DNA of 64,000 nucleotides, taken from assembly GCF_002195995.1 (NCBI RefSeq), contig NZ_NHON01000002.1, positions 79,971-143,970 on the forward strand, given 5' to 3'. A program made the translations under genes and the position numbers. Below, in pieces: positions 8,590 through 15,914 of this stretch (position 1 is its first letter; every line of letters begins with the position of its first letter). Under the pieces are notes generated by a model, which made no database searches, had not been told where the DNA came from, and was given only the letters and a program-made list of their open reading frames with translations. This stretch comes from Inquilinus limosus (GTDB lineage: Bacteria; Pseudomonadota; Alphaproteobacteria; DSM-16000; Inquilinaceae).

Positions 8590-9492
8590 ATGCGCGAGGG
8601 CCGTCCGCTCTCCTTCTACGTCCTGGCCGCCGTGTTCGGCCTGTTCGTGCTGTTCCTGTACGGCCCGACTTTGACCATCTTCGTGCTGTCCTTCCAGGGG
8701 CCGCAGGGCGGGCTGACCTTCCCGATGAACGGGATCTCGACCTTCTGGTTCGAGAAGCTATGGGCCGGCATGGGCGTGGTCGACATCGGCGCCGCCTTCT
8801 GGCGCTCGCTGAAGCTCGGCCTGGTCGTGATGGTGCTGACCATGGCCTTCTCGGTGATGGCGGGCCTGGCCTTCCGCCGGCGCTTTCCCGGGCAGTCGGC
8901 GCTGTTCTACACCGCCATCGCCAGCCTGATCATGCCGTCGATCGTGGTCTCGCTCGGCATCGCGCTGGAGTTCCGCCTGCTCGACGAGGCGATCAAAGCC
9001 TTGGGCGAGAGCTGGGACATCGCCTGGATCAATGACGAGTTCACCACGGCGATGGGCCTCTTCCGCTCCGGCCTCGGCGCGCATCTGACCTGGACGATGC
9101 CCTTCGGCCTCCTGATCATGTTCGCGGTCTTCAACCGCTTCGACCGCCGCTACGAGGAGGCGGCGCGGGACCTGGGGGCCTCCTCCTGGCAGAGCTTCCG
9201 CCATGTCGTGCTGCCGATCATCGGCGCCAGCGTGGTCGGCGTCGGGCTGTTCGGCTTCACCCTGTCCTGGGACGAGATCGCCCGGTCGTCCCAGGCGATC
9301 GGCGAGCAGAACACTTTGCCGCTGGAACTGCAGGGCCTGACCACCACGGTGACGACGCCGGAGATCTACGCCCTCGGCACGGTGACCACGGCGGTGTCGC
9401 TGGCGGTGGTGCTGACCGCGCTCGGCCTGATGGCGCTGCTGCGCCGCCGCCGCGGCCGCCACGGCATGGATGCAGGGCAGGGGCTGGTGTGA
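8590..9492 (+). CDS. ABC transporter permease, PotC-like
   Basis: Second membrane subunit, 300 residues, about six membrane segments. The EAA loop YEEAARDLGASSWQSFRHVVLP is near residue 195. It ends in a basic cytoplasmic tail (LRRRRGRHG). Its stop overlaps the start of the racemase gene as GTGA, so the transporter and racemase are translationally linked. Confidence 0.9.
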   Translation: MREGRPLSFYVLAAVFGLFVLFLYGPTLTIFVLSFQGPQGGLTFPMNGISTFWFEKLWAGMGVVDIGAAFWRSLKLGLVVMVLTMAFSVMAGLAFRRRFPGQSALFYTAIASLIMPSIVVSLGIALEFRLLDEAIKALGESWDIAWINDEFTTAMGLFRSGLGAHLTWTMPFGLLIMFAVFNRFDRRYEEAARDLGASSWQSFRHVVLPIIGASVVGVGLFGFTLSWDEIARSSQAIGEQNTLPLELQGLTTTVTTPEIYALGTVTTAVSLAVVLTALGLMALLRRRRGRHGMDAGQGLV

Positions 9493-10232
9493 CCGGCATG
9501 GAGATCCTTGTCGTCAACCCGAACACCACGGCCGGCATGACCGCCAAGATCGCCGCCGCCGCCGCGGCCGTGGCGGCGCCGGGCACCCGTGTCACCGCGG
9601 TCAATCCGGAGACCGGCCCGGCCTCGATCGAGGGCTGGGTCGACGGCGCCCTGGCGGTGCCGGCGCTGCTGCGGGAGATCGCCCGCGGCGAGGCGCGTGG
9701 CGTTGCCGGCCACGTCATCGCCTGCTTCGACGACACCGGGCTGGACGCCGCCCGCAGTCTGGCGGCGGTGCCGGTGGTCGGCATCGGCGAGGCTGCCTTC
9801 CATGTCGCCTCGCTGCTGGCCGGCCGCTTCGCGGTGGTGACCACGCTGGGGCGCTCGATCCCGGTGATCGAGGCGAACCTGCAGCGCTATGGCCTGGCCT
9901 CGCGCTGCGCCCGGGTGCGGGCGGCGGAGATCCCGGTGCTGGAACTGGAGCGCCCGGGCTCGGAGGCCGAGGCTCGGATCTCGGCCGAGATCGCGGCGGC
10001 GCTCGAGGGCGACCGGGCCGAGGCGATCGTGCTGGGCTGCGCCGGCATGGCCGATCTGGCTACGCGGCTGTCGGCCCGGCACGGCGTGCCGGTGGTCGAC
10101 GGCGTCGCCGCCGCGGTCACGCTGGTCGAGGCCCTGGCGCGGCTCGGCCTGCGCACGGCCAAGACCGGCGGCTATGCCTCGCCGCGGCCGAAGCCCTATG
10201 CCGGCGGAATGACCGGGTTCGGCACCCGGTGA
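9489..10232 (+). CDS. Asp/Glu/hydantoin racemase family protein
   Basis: Cytosolic cofactor-independent racemase-like protein, 247 residues. The N-terminus EILVVNPNTTAGMT is the hallmark of the hydantoin/Asp/Glu racemase family. The two catalytic cysteines fit ACFDDTGLD (about residue 79) and LGCAGM (about 180). The GTG at 9489 overlaps the permease stop; an ATG at 9498 is the alternative. As the last gene of an importer operon, it probably acts on the imported compound, for example racemising a hydantoin or amino-acid derivative. Substrate unproven. Confidence 0.85.
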   Translation: MTGMEILVVNPNTTAGMTAKIAAAAAAVAAPGTRVTAVNPETGPASIEGWVDGALAVPALLREIARGEARGVAGHVIACFDDTGLDAARSLAAVPVVGIGEAAFHVASLLAGRFAVVTTLGRSIPVIEANLQRYGLASRCARVRAAEIPVLELERPGSEAEARISAEIAAALEGDRAEAIVLGCAGMADLATRLSARHGVPVVDGVAAAVTLVEALARLGLRTAKTGGYASPRPKPYAGGMTGFGTR

Positions 10233-10340
10233 GCATGCTGCGCTATCGGTGAACGAGGCTTTCCCCGGTGTATTCGGACAGATGTCCGCTGTCGGGTCGC
10301 CGGTGCGACCATCTGCTGAACGCGGTCCAGCGGCGCGGCA

Positions 10341-10469
10341 TCAGTGCCGCGCCGCCCATTCGTGCCAGGCGCCGACGAACACCGCGACATCGCGATATCC
10401 CGCCTGCCGCGGCGCGTCGACGGCCGTCGCGGCGCGGCAGGCGACCTCGTCATGGTGGCGTCGCTCCAT
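10341..10469 (-). pseudogene. Rhodanese C-terminal fragment
   Basis: An ORF of 42 codons starting at 10469 reads CRAATAV then GYRDVAVFVGAWHEWAAR, resembling the last part of a rhodanese sulfurtransferase domain (active-site loop region CR.., then GY-DV---GG/S--EW). The N-terminal bulk of such a domain is absent, and an in-frame stop lies five codons before the ATG. Its ATG overlaps the stop of the LytTR-like ORF (TGATG). It is most likely a decayed remnant, although a translated microprotein cannot be excluded. Confidence 0.4.
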
Positions 10470-10768
10470 CAGATGATCACTTCAGGGCGAGTATCGAGGC
10501 TCTGTCGCAGCCGCCGCGCGGCAATGCGGCCCAGCATGACTGGTCCAATGCCGTCACCGAGCGACAGGCTGCAACGCCCCGCCTCCCGCCAGTCCACCCG
10601 CTCCAACTGGTCCAGGTTGACGATCAGCGAGCGGCTGATGCGGACGAAGGGAGGCGTGGGCAACTGGGCTTCGAAGTGCCGGAGCAGCCGGCACACCAGA
10701 TAATCCCCGCGCGCCCGGCTCTCTGCCGACAAGACCGGCACGGCCCTCGGCGTCCGCTCCGTCTCCAT
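10469..10768 (-). CDS. LytTR-domain-like small protein (possibly a fragment)
   Basis: A 99-residue ORF whose core fits the LytTR DNA-binding domain: FVRISRSLIVNLDQLERV near the middle, then a LSLGDG turn and a basic helix (IAARRLRQSL). The usual first strands of the domain and any receiver or membrane part are missing, so it may be a stand-alone minimal regulator or a 5'-truncated gene. The ATG at 10768 is chosen; a TTG at 10798 would add 10 residues. It follows the LysR gene on the same strand after about 50 bases. Confidence 0.5.
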   Translation of the reverse strand: METERTPRAVPVLSAESRARGDYLVCRLLRHFEAQLPTPPFVRISRSLIVNLDQLERVDWREAGRCSLSLGDGIGPVMLGRIAARRLRQSLDTRPEVII

Positions 10769-10817
10769 TGCCGGATTCGTGCAAAGCAGACAGGCCAACT
10801 GAACAGAGCCGCCCGAG

Positions 10818-11678
10818 TCAGGATTGCAAGTTCGCGATGTGATTGGTCACCGTGGTGATGAAGGCCCGCAGACGGTGAAGGCGCCTCATGTCGCGATGAT
10901 AGCCCATCCAGATATCCCGGCCGGGTGGCTCCGCCGGCAGGTTGAGCCGGCGCAGCCCTGCCATCTGATTGCCGACGACTTGCGGCAGAACAGCGATACC
11001 GATGCCCAGTCTGCACATGCGCCCCTGCACATTCCGATTGTTCGAACGCAGGACGGGCCTCGCATTCGGGAAGCTCTCCTCGAGCCAGGCGATATCCGGG
11101 AACTGGCCCGTCGACGTCTCGTGGGTGATGAGCCGGAAGCCGGCTCCATCGCCATAGGCCGGCTCGGGGGACTCCGCCGCGACATAGGCACCATAGGCCA
11201 GTCGGATCAGCCGTCGCTGCACGACATCGGGCGTGTTGAACGGGACGATCCGGAACGCGATGTCGGCCTCCCGCTGGGCGAGGCTGAACAGGCGGGTGCC
11301 CGTCAGGATCTCGATATCGACGAGGGGATAGGCCTTGGCGTAATCGGCGATGATCGGCGGCAGGACGTAGGCGCCGAACCAGTCGGCGGACGATATGCGC
11401 AGGCTGCCCTGAAGGTCTTGCTCCTGCCCGGCGAGCCGCCGTTCCATGGCCAGGGCGCCTTCCTCCATCTGCTCCGCCATGGCGATGACGGCGTTGCCCT
11501 CCTCGGTCGGAATGAAGCCGTCGGCCGTTCGCTGGAACAGCGTATGGCCGGTCGCCTGTTCGAGGGCCCGGAGGCGACGGCCGACCGTCGGATGGCTCAG
11601 GTGAAGCGCGCGGGCGGCGCCGCCCAGCGTGCCGGCGCGGGCTATGGCCAGAAAAATCCGGACGTCGCTCCACTCCAT
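10818..11678 (-). CDS. LysR family transcriptional regulator
   Basis: Regulator of 286 residues. The N-terminal helix-turn-helix (IFLAIARAGTLGGAARALHLSH, then VGRRLRALE) is followed by the two-lobe effector-binding domain. It is divergent from the SDR/EthD/MFS genes at 11815-14563 and is the natural candidate to control them, as LysR proteins often bind in the divergent gap. An inverted repeat in that gap may be part of the binding site. Confidence 0.9.
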   Translation of the reverse strand: MEWSDVRIFLAIARAGTLGGAARALHLSHPTVGRRLRALEQATGHTLFQRTADGFIPTEEGNAVIAMAEQMEEGALAMERRLAGQEQDLQGSLRISSADWFGAYVLPPIIADYAKAYPLVDIEILTGTRLFSLAQREADIAFRIVPFNTPDVVQRRLIRLAYGAYVAAESPEPAYGDGAGFRLITHETSTGQFPDIAWLEESFPNARPVLRSNNRNVQGRMCRLGIGIAVLPQVVGNQMAGLRRLNLPAEPPGRDIWMGYHRDMRRLHRLRAFITTVTNHIANLQS

Positions 11679-11711
11679 CGGGCCGACTCACAAAAGTGAA
11701 CAGAGATCGTT

Positions 11712-11729
11712 CGATACTGTCAGTTATCG
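11712..11729. promoter_or_regulatory. Inverted repeat in LysR-SDR divergent gap, candidate LysR site
   Basis: CGATA at 11712-11716 and TATCG at 11725-11729 form an interrupted dyad with an 8-base spacer. It sits midway between the divergent LysR and SDR genes. Size and place suit a LysR-type recognition half-site pair; this is inference only. Confidence 0.35.
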
Positions 11730-11814
11730 TACAGATCTGATCGCCTAAATCCACCTGGTGCGGACGAGCCGCGCGTGAAGCAGGCCCTCGTCGGGCGCAT
11801 CGCAGGAGGATTTG

Positions 11815-12651
11815 GTGAAGACCTGGCTGATTACCGGATGTTCGTCCGGCTTGGGGAAGCAACTTGCCGAGGCGGTCGCCGGGCGTGGCGACCGGCTTGT
11901 CGCCACCGCGCGTTCGGTCGATGCCTTGCGGGCGTTGTGCGGCCGTTACCCCGATACTGTGCGCGGCATCGCGCTCGACGTGACGCAGCCCGGCGCCGCG
12001 GCAGAGGCGGTCGCGCTGGCCGAGAGCGCCTTCGGCGGTCTCGATATCCTGGTGAACAACGCCGGATTCGGCTTCATCGGGGCGATCGAGGAGGGGGAGC
12101 CCGGCGAATACCGGCCGGTGTTCGAGGCGAATGTGTTCGGCCTGATCGAGACGACGCGGGCCGCGTTGCCGGCGCTCCGCAGGCGTGAAGGGGCCCGCAT
12201 CGTCAATCTTTCCTCCGGCGCCGGTATCGCCGGTTCTGCGGGCAATGGCATCTACAACGCGACCAAGTTCGCGGTGGAAGGCCTGTCGGAAGCCCTGGCG
12301 GAGGAGCTTCGTCCCCTGGGGCTGAAGGTCATCATCGTCGAGCCCGGCCCCTTCCGCACCGAGTTTCTCGGCCGCTCGATCGTCGCCGCGGCGCGGGAGA
12401 TCGCCGCCTATGCCGACACGGCGCATGCGAGGCGGCGGTATCGCCAGACCAACAATGGCAGGCAGGCAGGCGATCCCGCCAAGGCCGTCGCCGTGATGCT
12501 GCAGGCCATCGATACCGAGCATCCGCCGCTGCACCTCCCGCTCGGACCGGTCGCGCATGCGATCGCGGATCGGAAGCTGGAGAGATTCCGCGCCGACATC
12601 GCCGCCTGGCGCGACATCTCCATCGCCACTGATTTCGACACTCGGAGCTGA
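11815..12651 (+). CDS. SDR family NAD(P)-dependent oxidoreductase
   Basis: Classical short-chain dehydrogenase, 278 residues. Cofactor motif TGCSSGLG at the N-terminus, NNAG near residue 80, catalytic Ser in NLSSGAG and YNATK active-site motif are all intact. The start is the GTG at 11815, with AGGAGG 5 bases upstream. It is followed by an EthD-like gene and an MFS exporter, all divergent from a LysR regulator. Substrate unknown. Confidence 0.9.
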   Translation: MKTWLITGCSSGLGKQLAEAVAGRGDRLVATARSVDALRALCGRYPDTVRGIALDVTQPGAAAEAVALAESAFGGLDILVNNAGFGFIGAIEEGEPGEYRPVFEANVFGLIETTRAALPALRRREGARIVNLSSGAGIAGSAGNGIYNATKFAVEGLSEALAEELRPLGLKVIIVEPGPFRTEFLGRSIVAAAREIAAYADTAHARRRYRQTNNGRQAGDPAKAVAVMLQAIDTEHPPLHLPLGPVAHAIADRKLERFRADIAAWRDISIATDFDTRS

Positions 12652-12661
12652 GGAGCCCGCT

Positions 12662-12961
12662 ATGATCACCATGTACGTGACCTATGCCGGAAATGCCGAC
12701 ACGCCGTTCGACCGCGAGCACTGGATCAACGTCCATTTCCCGCTCGTGCGCGAATGCTGGGGACCCTACGGGCTCGAACGCCTCGCCGGCTTCTTCCCGC
12801 AGGGGGATGACGGCGGCCTGATCGCCATCGCGACCTGTGTCTTCCGGGACGAGGCGGCCATGAGAACGGCCCTGGCCTCGCCGGAAACGGCGCGGGTGAT
12901 GGCCGACGTGGATCTGGTCACAGCCGTCAAGCCTCAGCGCAGCCTGGCCAAGCCGCTCTGA
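12662..12961 (+). CDS. EthD family protein
   Basis: Small ferredoxin-like-fold protein, 99 residues. The pattern Y-G/N--D-PFD-EHW---H-PLV matches the EthD family, whose members occur as helpers in degradation or quinone-type pathways. Start at 12662, with GAGGAG about 10 bases upstream and 10 bases after the SDR stop. It is probably co-transcribed with the SDR and MFS genes. The precise role in this cluster is unknown. Confidence 0.8.
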   Translation: MITMYVTYAGNADTPFDREHWINVHFPLVRECWGPYGLERLAGFFPQGDDGGLIAIATCVFRDEAAMRTALASPETARVMADVDLVTAVKPQRSLAKPL

Positions 12962-13039
12962 GCGGCGGCGCGACAGCCGCTGGAGCGACCTGGACGGGTC
13001 GGCGACGGCGACGTTCACCATCCAGAACGGAAGACATCC

Positions 13040-14563
13040 GTGAGCACCATGGAAGCGCACCCGGAAGCCCTGCCGCCCGCCCGGCCCCGGGGTGATGTTG
13101 CCTCGCCCGACCCGCGCCGCTGGGCCATGTTCGTGATCCTGCTGGTCGGCGCGTTCCTGCCGCCGCTCGACTTCTTCATCGTCAATGTCGCCCTTCCCTC
13201 GATCCGCGGGGAATTGGGCGCCGCGTCCTCTGCCGAGCAGCTCGTCATCTCCTCCTATGCCGCGTTCTATGCCGTGATGCTGATCACCGGCGGGCGCCTC
13301 GGCGATCTCTATGGTCGCGGCCGGGTGTTCTTCCTCGGGCTGATCGGTTTTGCCGCGGCGTCGCTGCTGTGCGGCTTTGCATGGTCGCCATGGGCGCTGA
13401 TCGCCGGGCGCGCCCTGCAGGGCGTGACGGCGGCGGTGATGGCGCCACAGGCGCTCGCCTCGGTGCAGGCGATCTTCCCTGAAAGCGAAAAGCCGCTCGC
13501 GCTCAGCCTTTACGGCGCGGTCTTCGGCCTGGCCTCCGTGGTCGGCCAGGCGCTGGGCGGTATCCTGATTTCGCTCGATCTCATGGGCTTGGGCTGGCGG
13601 GCGATCTTCCTCGTCAACCTGCCGGTGGCGATCCTGGTCGTGCTGTTCGGCATTCCCCTGCTGAAGGAAACGCGTGCGCAAGACGCCCGCAAGCTGGACC
13701 TTGGCGGCACGGCGTTGTCGATGCTGACGCTGGGCGCGCTGATCGTGCCTCTGATCGAGGGGCGTGAGGCGGGCTGGCCGCTATGGTCCTGGCTGTCGCT
13801 CATGGCGGTGCCGGTGCTGGCGTGGCTGTTCTGGCGTTACGAGGCCCGGCTGGCACATGCGGGCGGCACGCCCCTGATCGATCCGGCCGCCGTGCGGGCG
13901 CCGGGGCTGGGCCGCGCGCTGCTGATCGCGCTGCTGTTCTACGCGATCGCGCCCTTCTTCCTGCTGTTCTCGGTCTATCTGCAGGACGCGCTGCACGCGA
14001 CCGCGCTGGGCGCCGGCCTGGTCTTCCTGCCCTTCGGTGCGGGCTTCCTGCTGGGGCCGCTGGCGGCTCCCGCCTGCAGGCGCATTCTCGGCGCCTATGT
14101 CAATCCGGTCGGCATGGGGCTGGAGGCCGTCGGGTTTGTCGCCCTGGTCTCGGCCATCGTGGCGGCGCCGGCCGGCGTGCCCCCCGCGCCCGTGCCGCTT
14201 GCCGCCATCCTGTTCGTCATCGGTTTCGGGCAAGGGCTGGCGCTGCCGACCTTGATGCGGATGGTGACGGGCCGCGTCGCGCCGGCCTTTTCCGGCATGA
14301 TCGCCGGCATCGCCGGTTCGACCCTGCAGGTCGGCACCGCGCTCAGCGTCGCGGTGATCGGCGGGATTTTCTACACCGTTCTCGATGCGCGCACCGATCC
14401 GGCGGTCATCACCCAAGCCTTCGTCGTCGCCATCCTCTGCATCGCCGCCTGCCTCGCCGCCGGCACGGGTCTCAGCATCACCCTTGCCCGGCGGCTCGCC
14501 CCGCTCCCGGGAGAGGAAGATGCGGATCGGCCATGTGGCCGACACCGTCTCGCCGGCGGATAG
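13040..14563 (+). CDS. MFS transporter, DHA2 (14-segment) drug-efflux type
   Basis: Inner-membrane proton-linked exporter of 507 residues with about 14 hydrophobic segments. Motif A-like GGRLGDLYGRGR lies after the second segment, and a motif C-type stretch (AVFGLASVVGQALGGIL) follows in segment 5. The N-terminus is Pro-rich and cytoplasmic. The start is the GTG at 13040, or the ATG 9 bases later. Third gene of the LysR-controlled set, so it may export the substrate or product of the SDR enzyme. Confidence 0.88.
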   Translation: MSTMEAHPEALPPARPRGDVASPDPRRWAMFVILLVGAFLPPLDFFIVNVALPSIRGELGAASSAEQLVISSYAAFYAVMLITGGRLGDLYGRGRVFFLGLIGFAAASLLCGFAWSPWALIAGRALQGVTAAVMAPQALASVQAIFPESEKPLALSLYGAVFGLASVVGQALGGILISLDLMGLGWRAIFLVNLPVAILVVLFGIPLLKETRAQDARKLDLGGTALSMLTLGALIVPLIEGREAGWPLWSWLSLMAVPVLAWLFWRYEARLAHAGGTPLIDPAAVRAPGLGRALLIALLFYAIAPFFLLFSVYLQDALHATALGAGLVFLPFGAGFLLGPLAAPACRRILGAYVNPVGMGLEAVGFVALVSAIVAAPAGVPPAPVPLAAILFVIGFGQGLALPTLMRMVTGRVAPAFSGMIAGIAGSTLQVGTALSVAVIGGIFYTVLDARTDPAVITQAFVVAILCIAACLAAGTGLSITLARRLAPLPGEEDADRPCGRHRLAGG

Positions 14564-14821
14564 CGGGACTGTATTGGCGCGCCAAGACCGTGCGAGCCGA
14601 CGTGACACGCGTGCTTCGCGAAAGGCTGTCGAACGCGGCATCGAGGCGCTCGCCAGCCGCGTCGACGTGGCGACCACCGCAAGCTGGAGATCTGCGAACT
14701 CATTCCTCCGCATCCATCGAGTGCGATACCGGGCATGCCGAGGCATGGTTGTGCGGGATGTCGGCGATGTCGCTATACGAGTCCGGACCTGAATTGCCGG
14801 CAGGGTTGACAGGAGTGACGG

Positions 14822-15718
14822 ATGGATCGGCTGAAGGCGATGGAGACGTTCGTCCGTGTGGCGGAGGCCGGAAGCCTCTCCAGGGCGGCGAAAGCGCTCG
14901 GCCTGCCACGCTCCTCCGTCACCATGACGATGCAGCGTCTGGAGCATCACCTCGGCGTGCGGCTCCTGCATCGCAGCACGCGGCGGCTTAGTCTTACCGA
15001 GGAAGGGGAACTCTATGTCGAGCGCTGCCGTGCCATCCTGCTCGATGTCCGGGCTGCGGAGGACAGCTTGCGTCCGGACGGGCGCGTCAGCGGGCGCCTG
15101 CGGGTCGACATGCCGCCGGCCGTCGGTCGCTCGATTGTCCTGCCGGCGCTGGGTTCGTTCCGTGAGCGCTATCCCGATGTCGAAATGTCGATTGGCATGA
15201 ATGACCGACTGATCGACCTCGTCCAGGAAGGCGTCGACTGCGTCATCCGCACCGGGGCACTTCCCGATTCGAGCCTCATGACCCGGCGCGTCGGCAGCTA
15301 TCGCTGGGTGGTGTGCGCCTCGCTGGACTACCTGGAACGCCATGGCGAGCCACAGGACGTTGCGGCGCTCGCCGGCCACGTGCTGCTGGGCTATTCCTCG
15401 GCGCATAATGGCCGTCCCGACAAGTGGGTGATGAACGAAGGCGATGTCTCCCACGCCATCGAGCCGCGTGGATGCCTCGTGGTCGACGAGACCTTCGCAC
15501 TGCTGGATCTCGCCGTAGGAGGCTTCGGGCTGGCCCGCCTCTCGGACTTCATCGTGGCCGACGATACTGTCAGCGGCCGTTTGCGCGAGGTGCTCGGCCG
15601 GTGCCGCTCCGACCACGTGCCGATCTCCCTGCTTTTCCCACCGTCGCGGCAGGCTTCGCCTCCGGTCCGGGCATTCATCGACTGGGTGACGGCACTGTTC
15701 GCCAGCCGCGGCTCATGA
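14822..15718 (+). CDS. LysR family transcriptional regulator
   Basis: Regulator of 298 residues with an N-terminal helix-turn-helix (FVRVAEAGSLSRAAKALGLP, then SSVTMTMQRLE) and a C-terminal effector domain with the YP-VE type core (RYPDVEMSIGM). AGGAG precedes the ATG. The gene is alone, in the same direction as the MFS gene and convergent with the molybdenum hydroxylase pair. Its target is not clear from position. The 258 bases before it hold no recognisable gene. Confidence 0.9.
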   Translation: MDRLKAMETFVRVAEAGSLSRAAKALGLPRSSVTMTMQRLEHHLGVRLLHRSTRRLSLTEEGELYVERCRAILLDVRAAEDSLRPDGRVSGRLRVDMPPAVGRSIVLPALGSFRERYPDVEMSIGMNDRLIDLVQEGVDCVIRTGALPDSSLMTRRVGSYRWVVCASLDYLERHGEPQDVAALAGHVLLGYSSAHNGRPDKWVMNEGDVSHAIEPRGCLVVDETFALLDLAVGGFGLARLSDFIVADDTVSGRLREVLGRCRSDHVPISLLFPPSRQASPPVRAFIDWVTALFASRGS

Positions 15719-15738
15719 GGCACGGCCGCTCGTCGCGG

Positions 15739-15877
15739 TTATGGAGCGGCAGTTGGCGAGGCCAGCAGTGTCCTCAGATCGGCGATGACGTCCTGACGGT
15801 CGTCGCCGTCGGCGCGCGGGCTGGATGGTCGAGGCAGGCAGAAAGCTGGCAGCGAGCACGCTGATGATCGATCGCAT
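15739..15877 (-). pseudogene. Frameshifted short secreted-protein-like ORF
   Basis: Directly downstream of the hydroxylase large subunit, an ATG at 15877 opens a signal-peptide-like sequence (MRSIISVLAASFLPASTIQP). A one-base frame change near 15812 would join it to ADGDDRQDVIADLRTLLAS and then a stop at 15739. Read without the shift, the tail is arginine-rich and unnatural. It may be a decayed small periplasmic subunit gene or chance. Confidence 0.25.
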
Positions 15878-15914
15878 GGGACGCCTGCGGAGTGGGGACG
15901 GGAGGGGCGACGCG

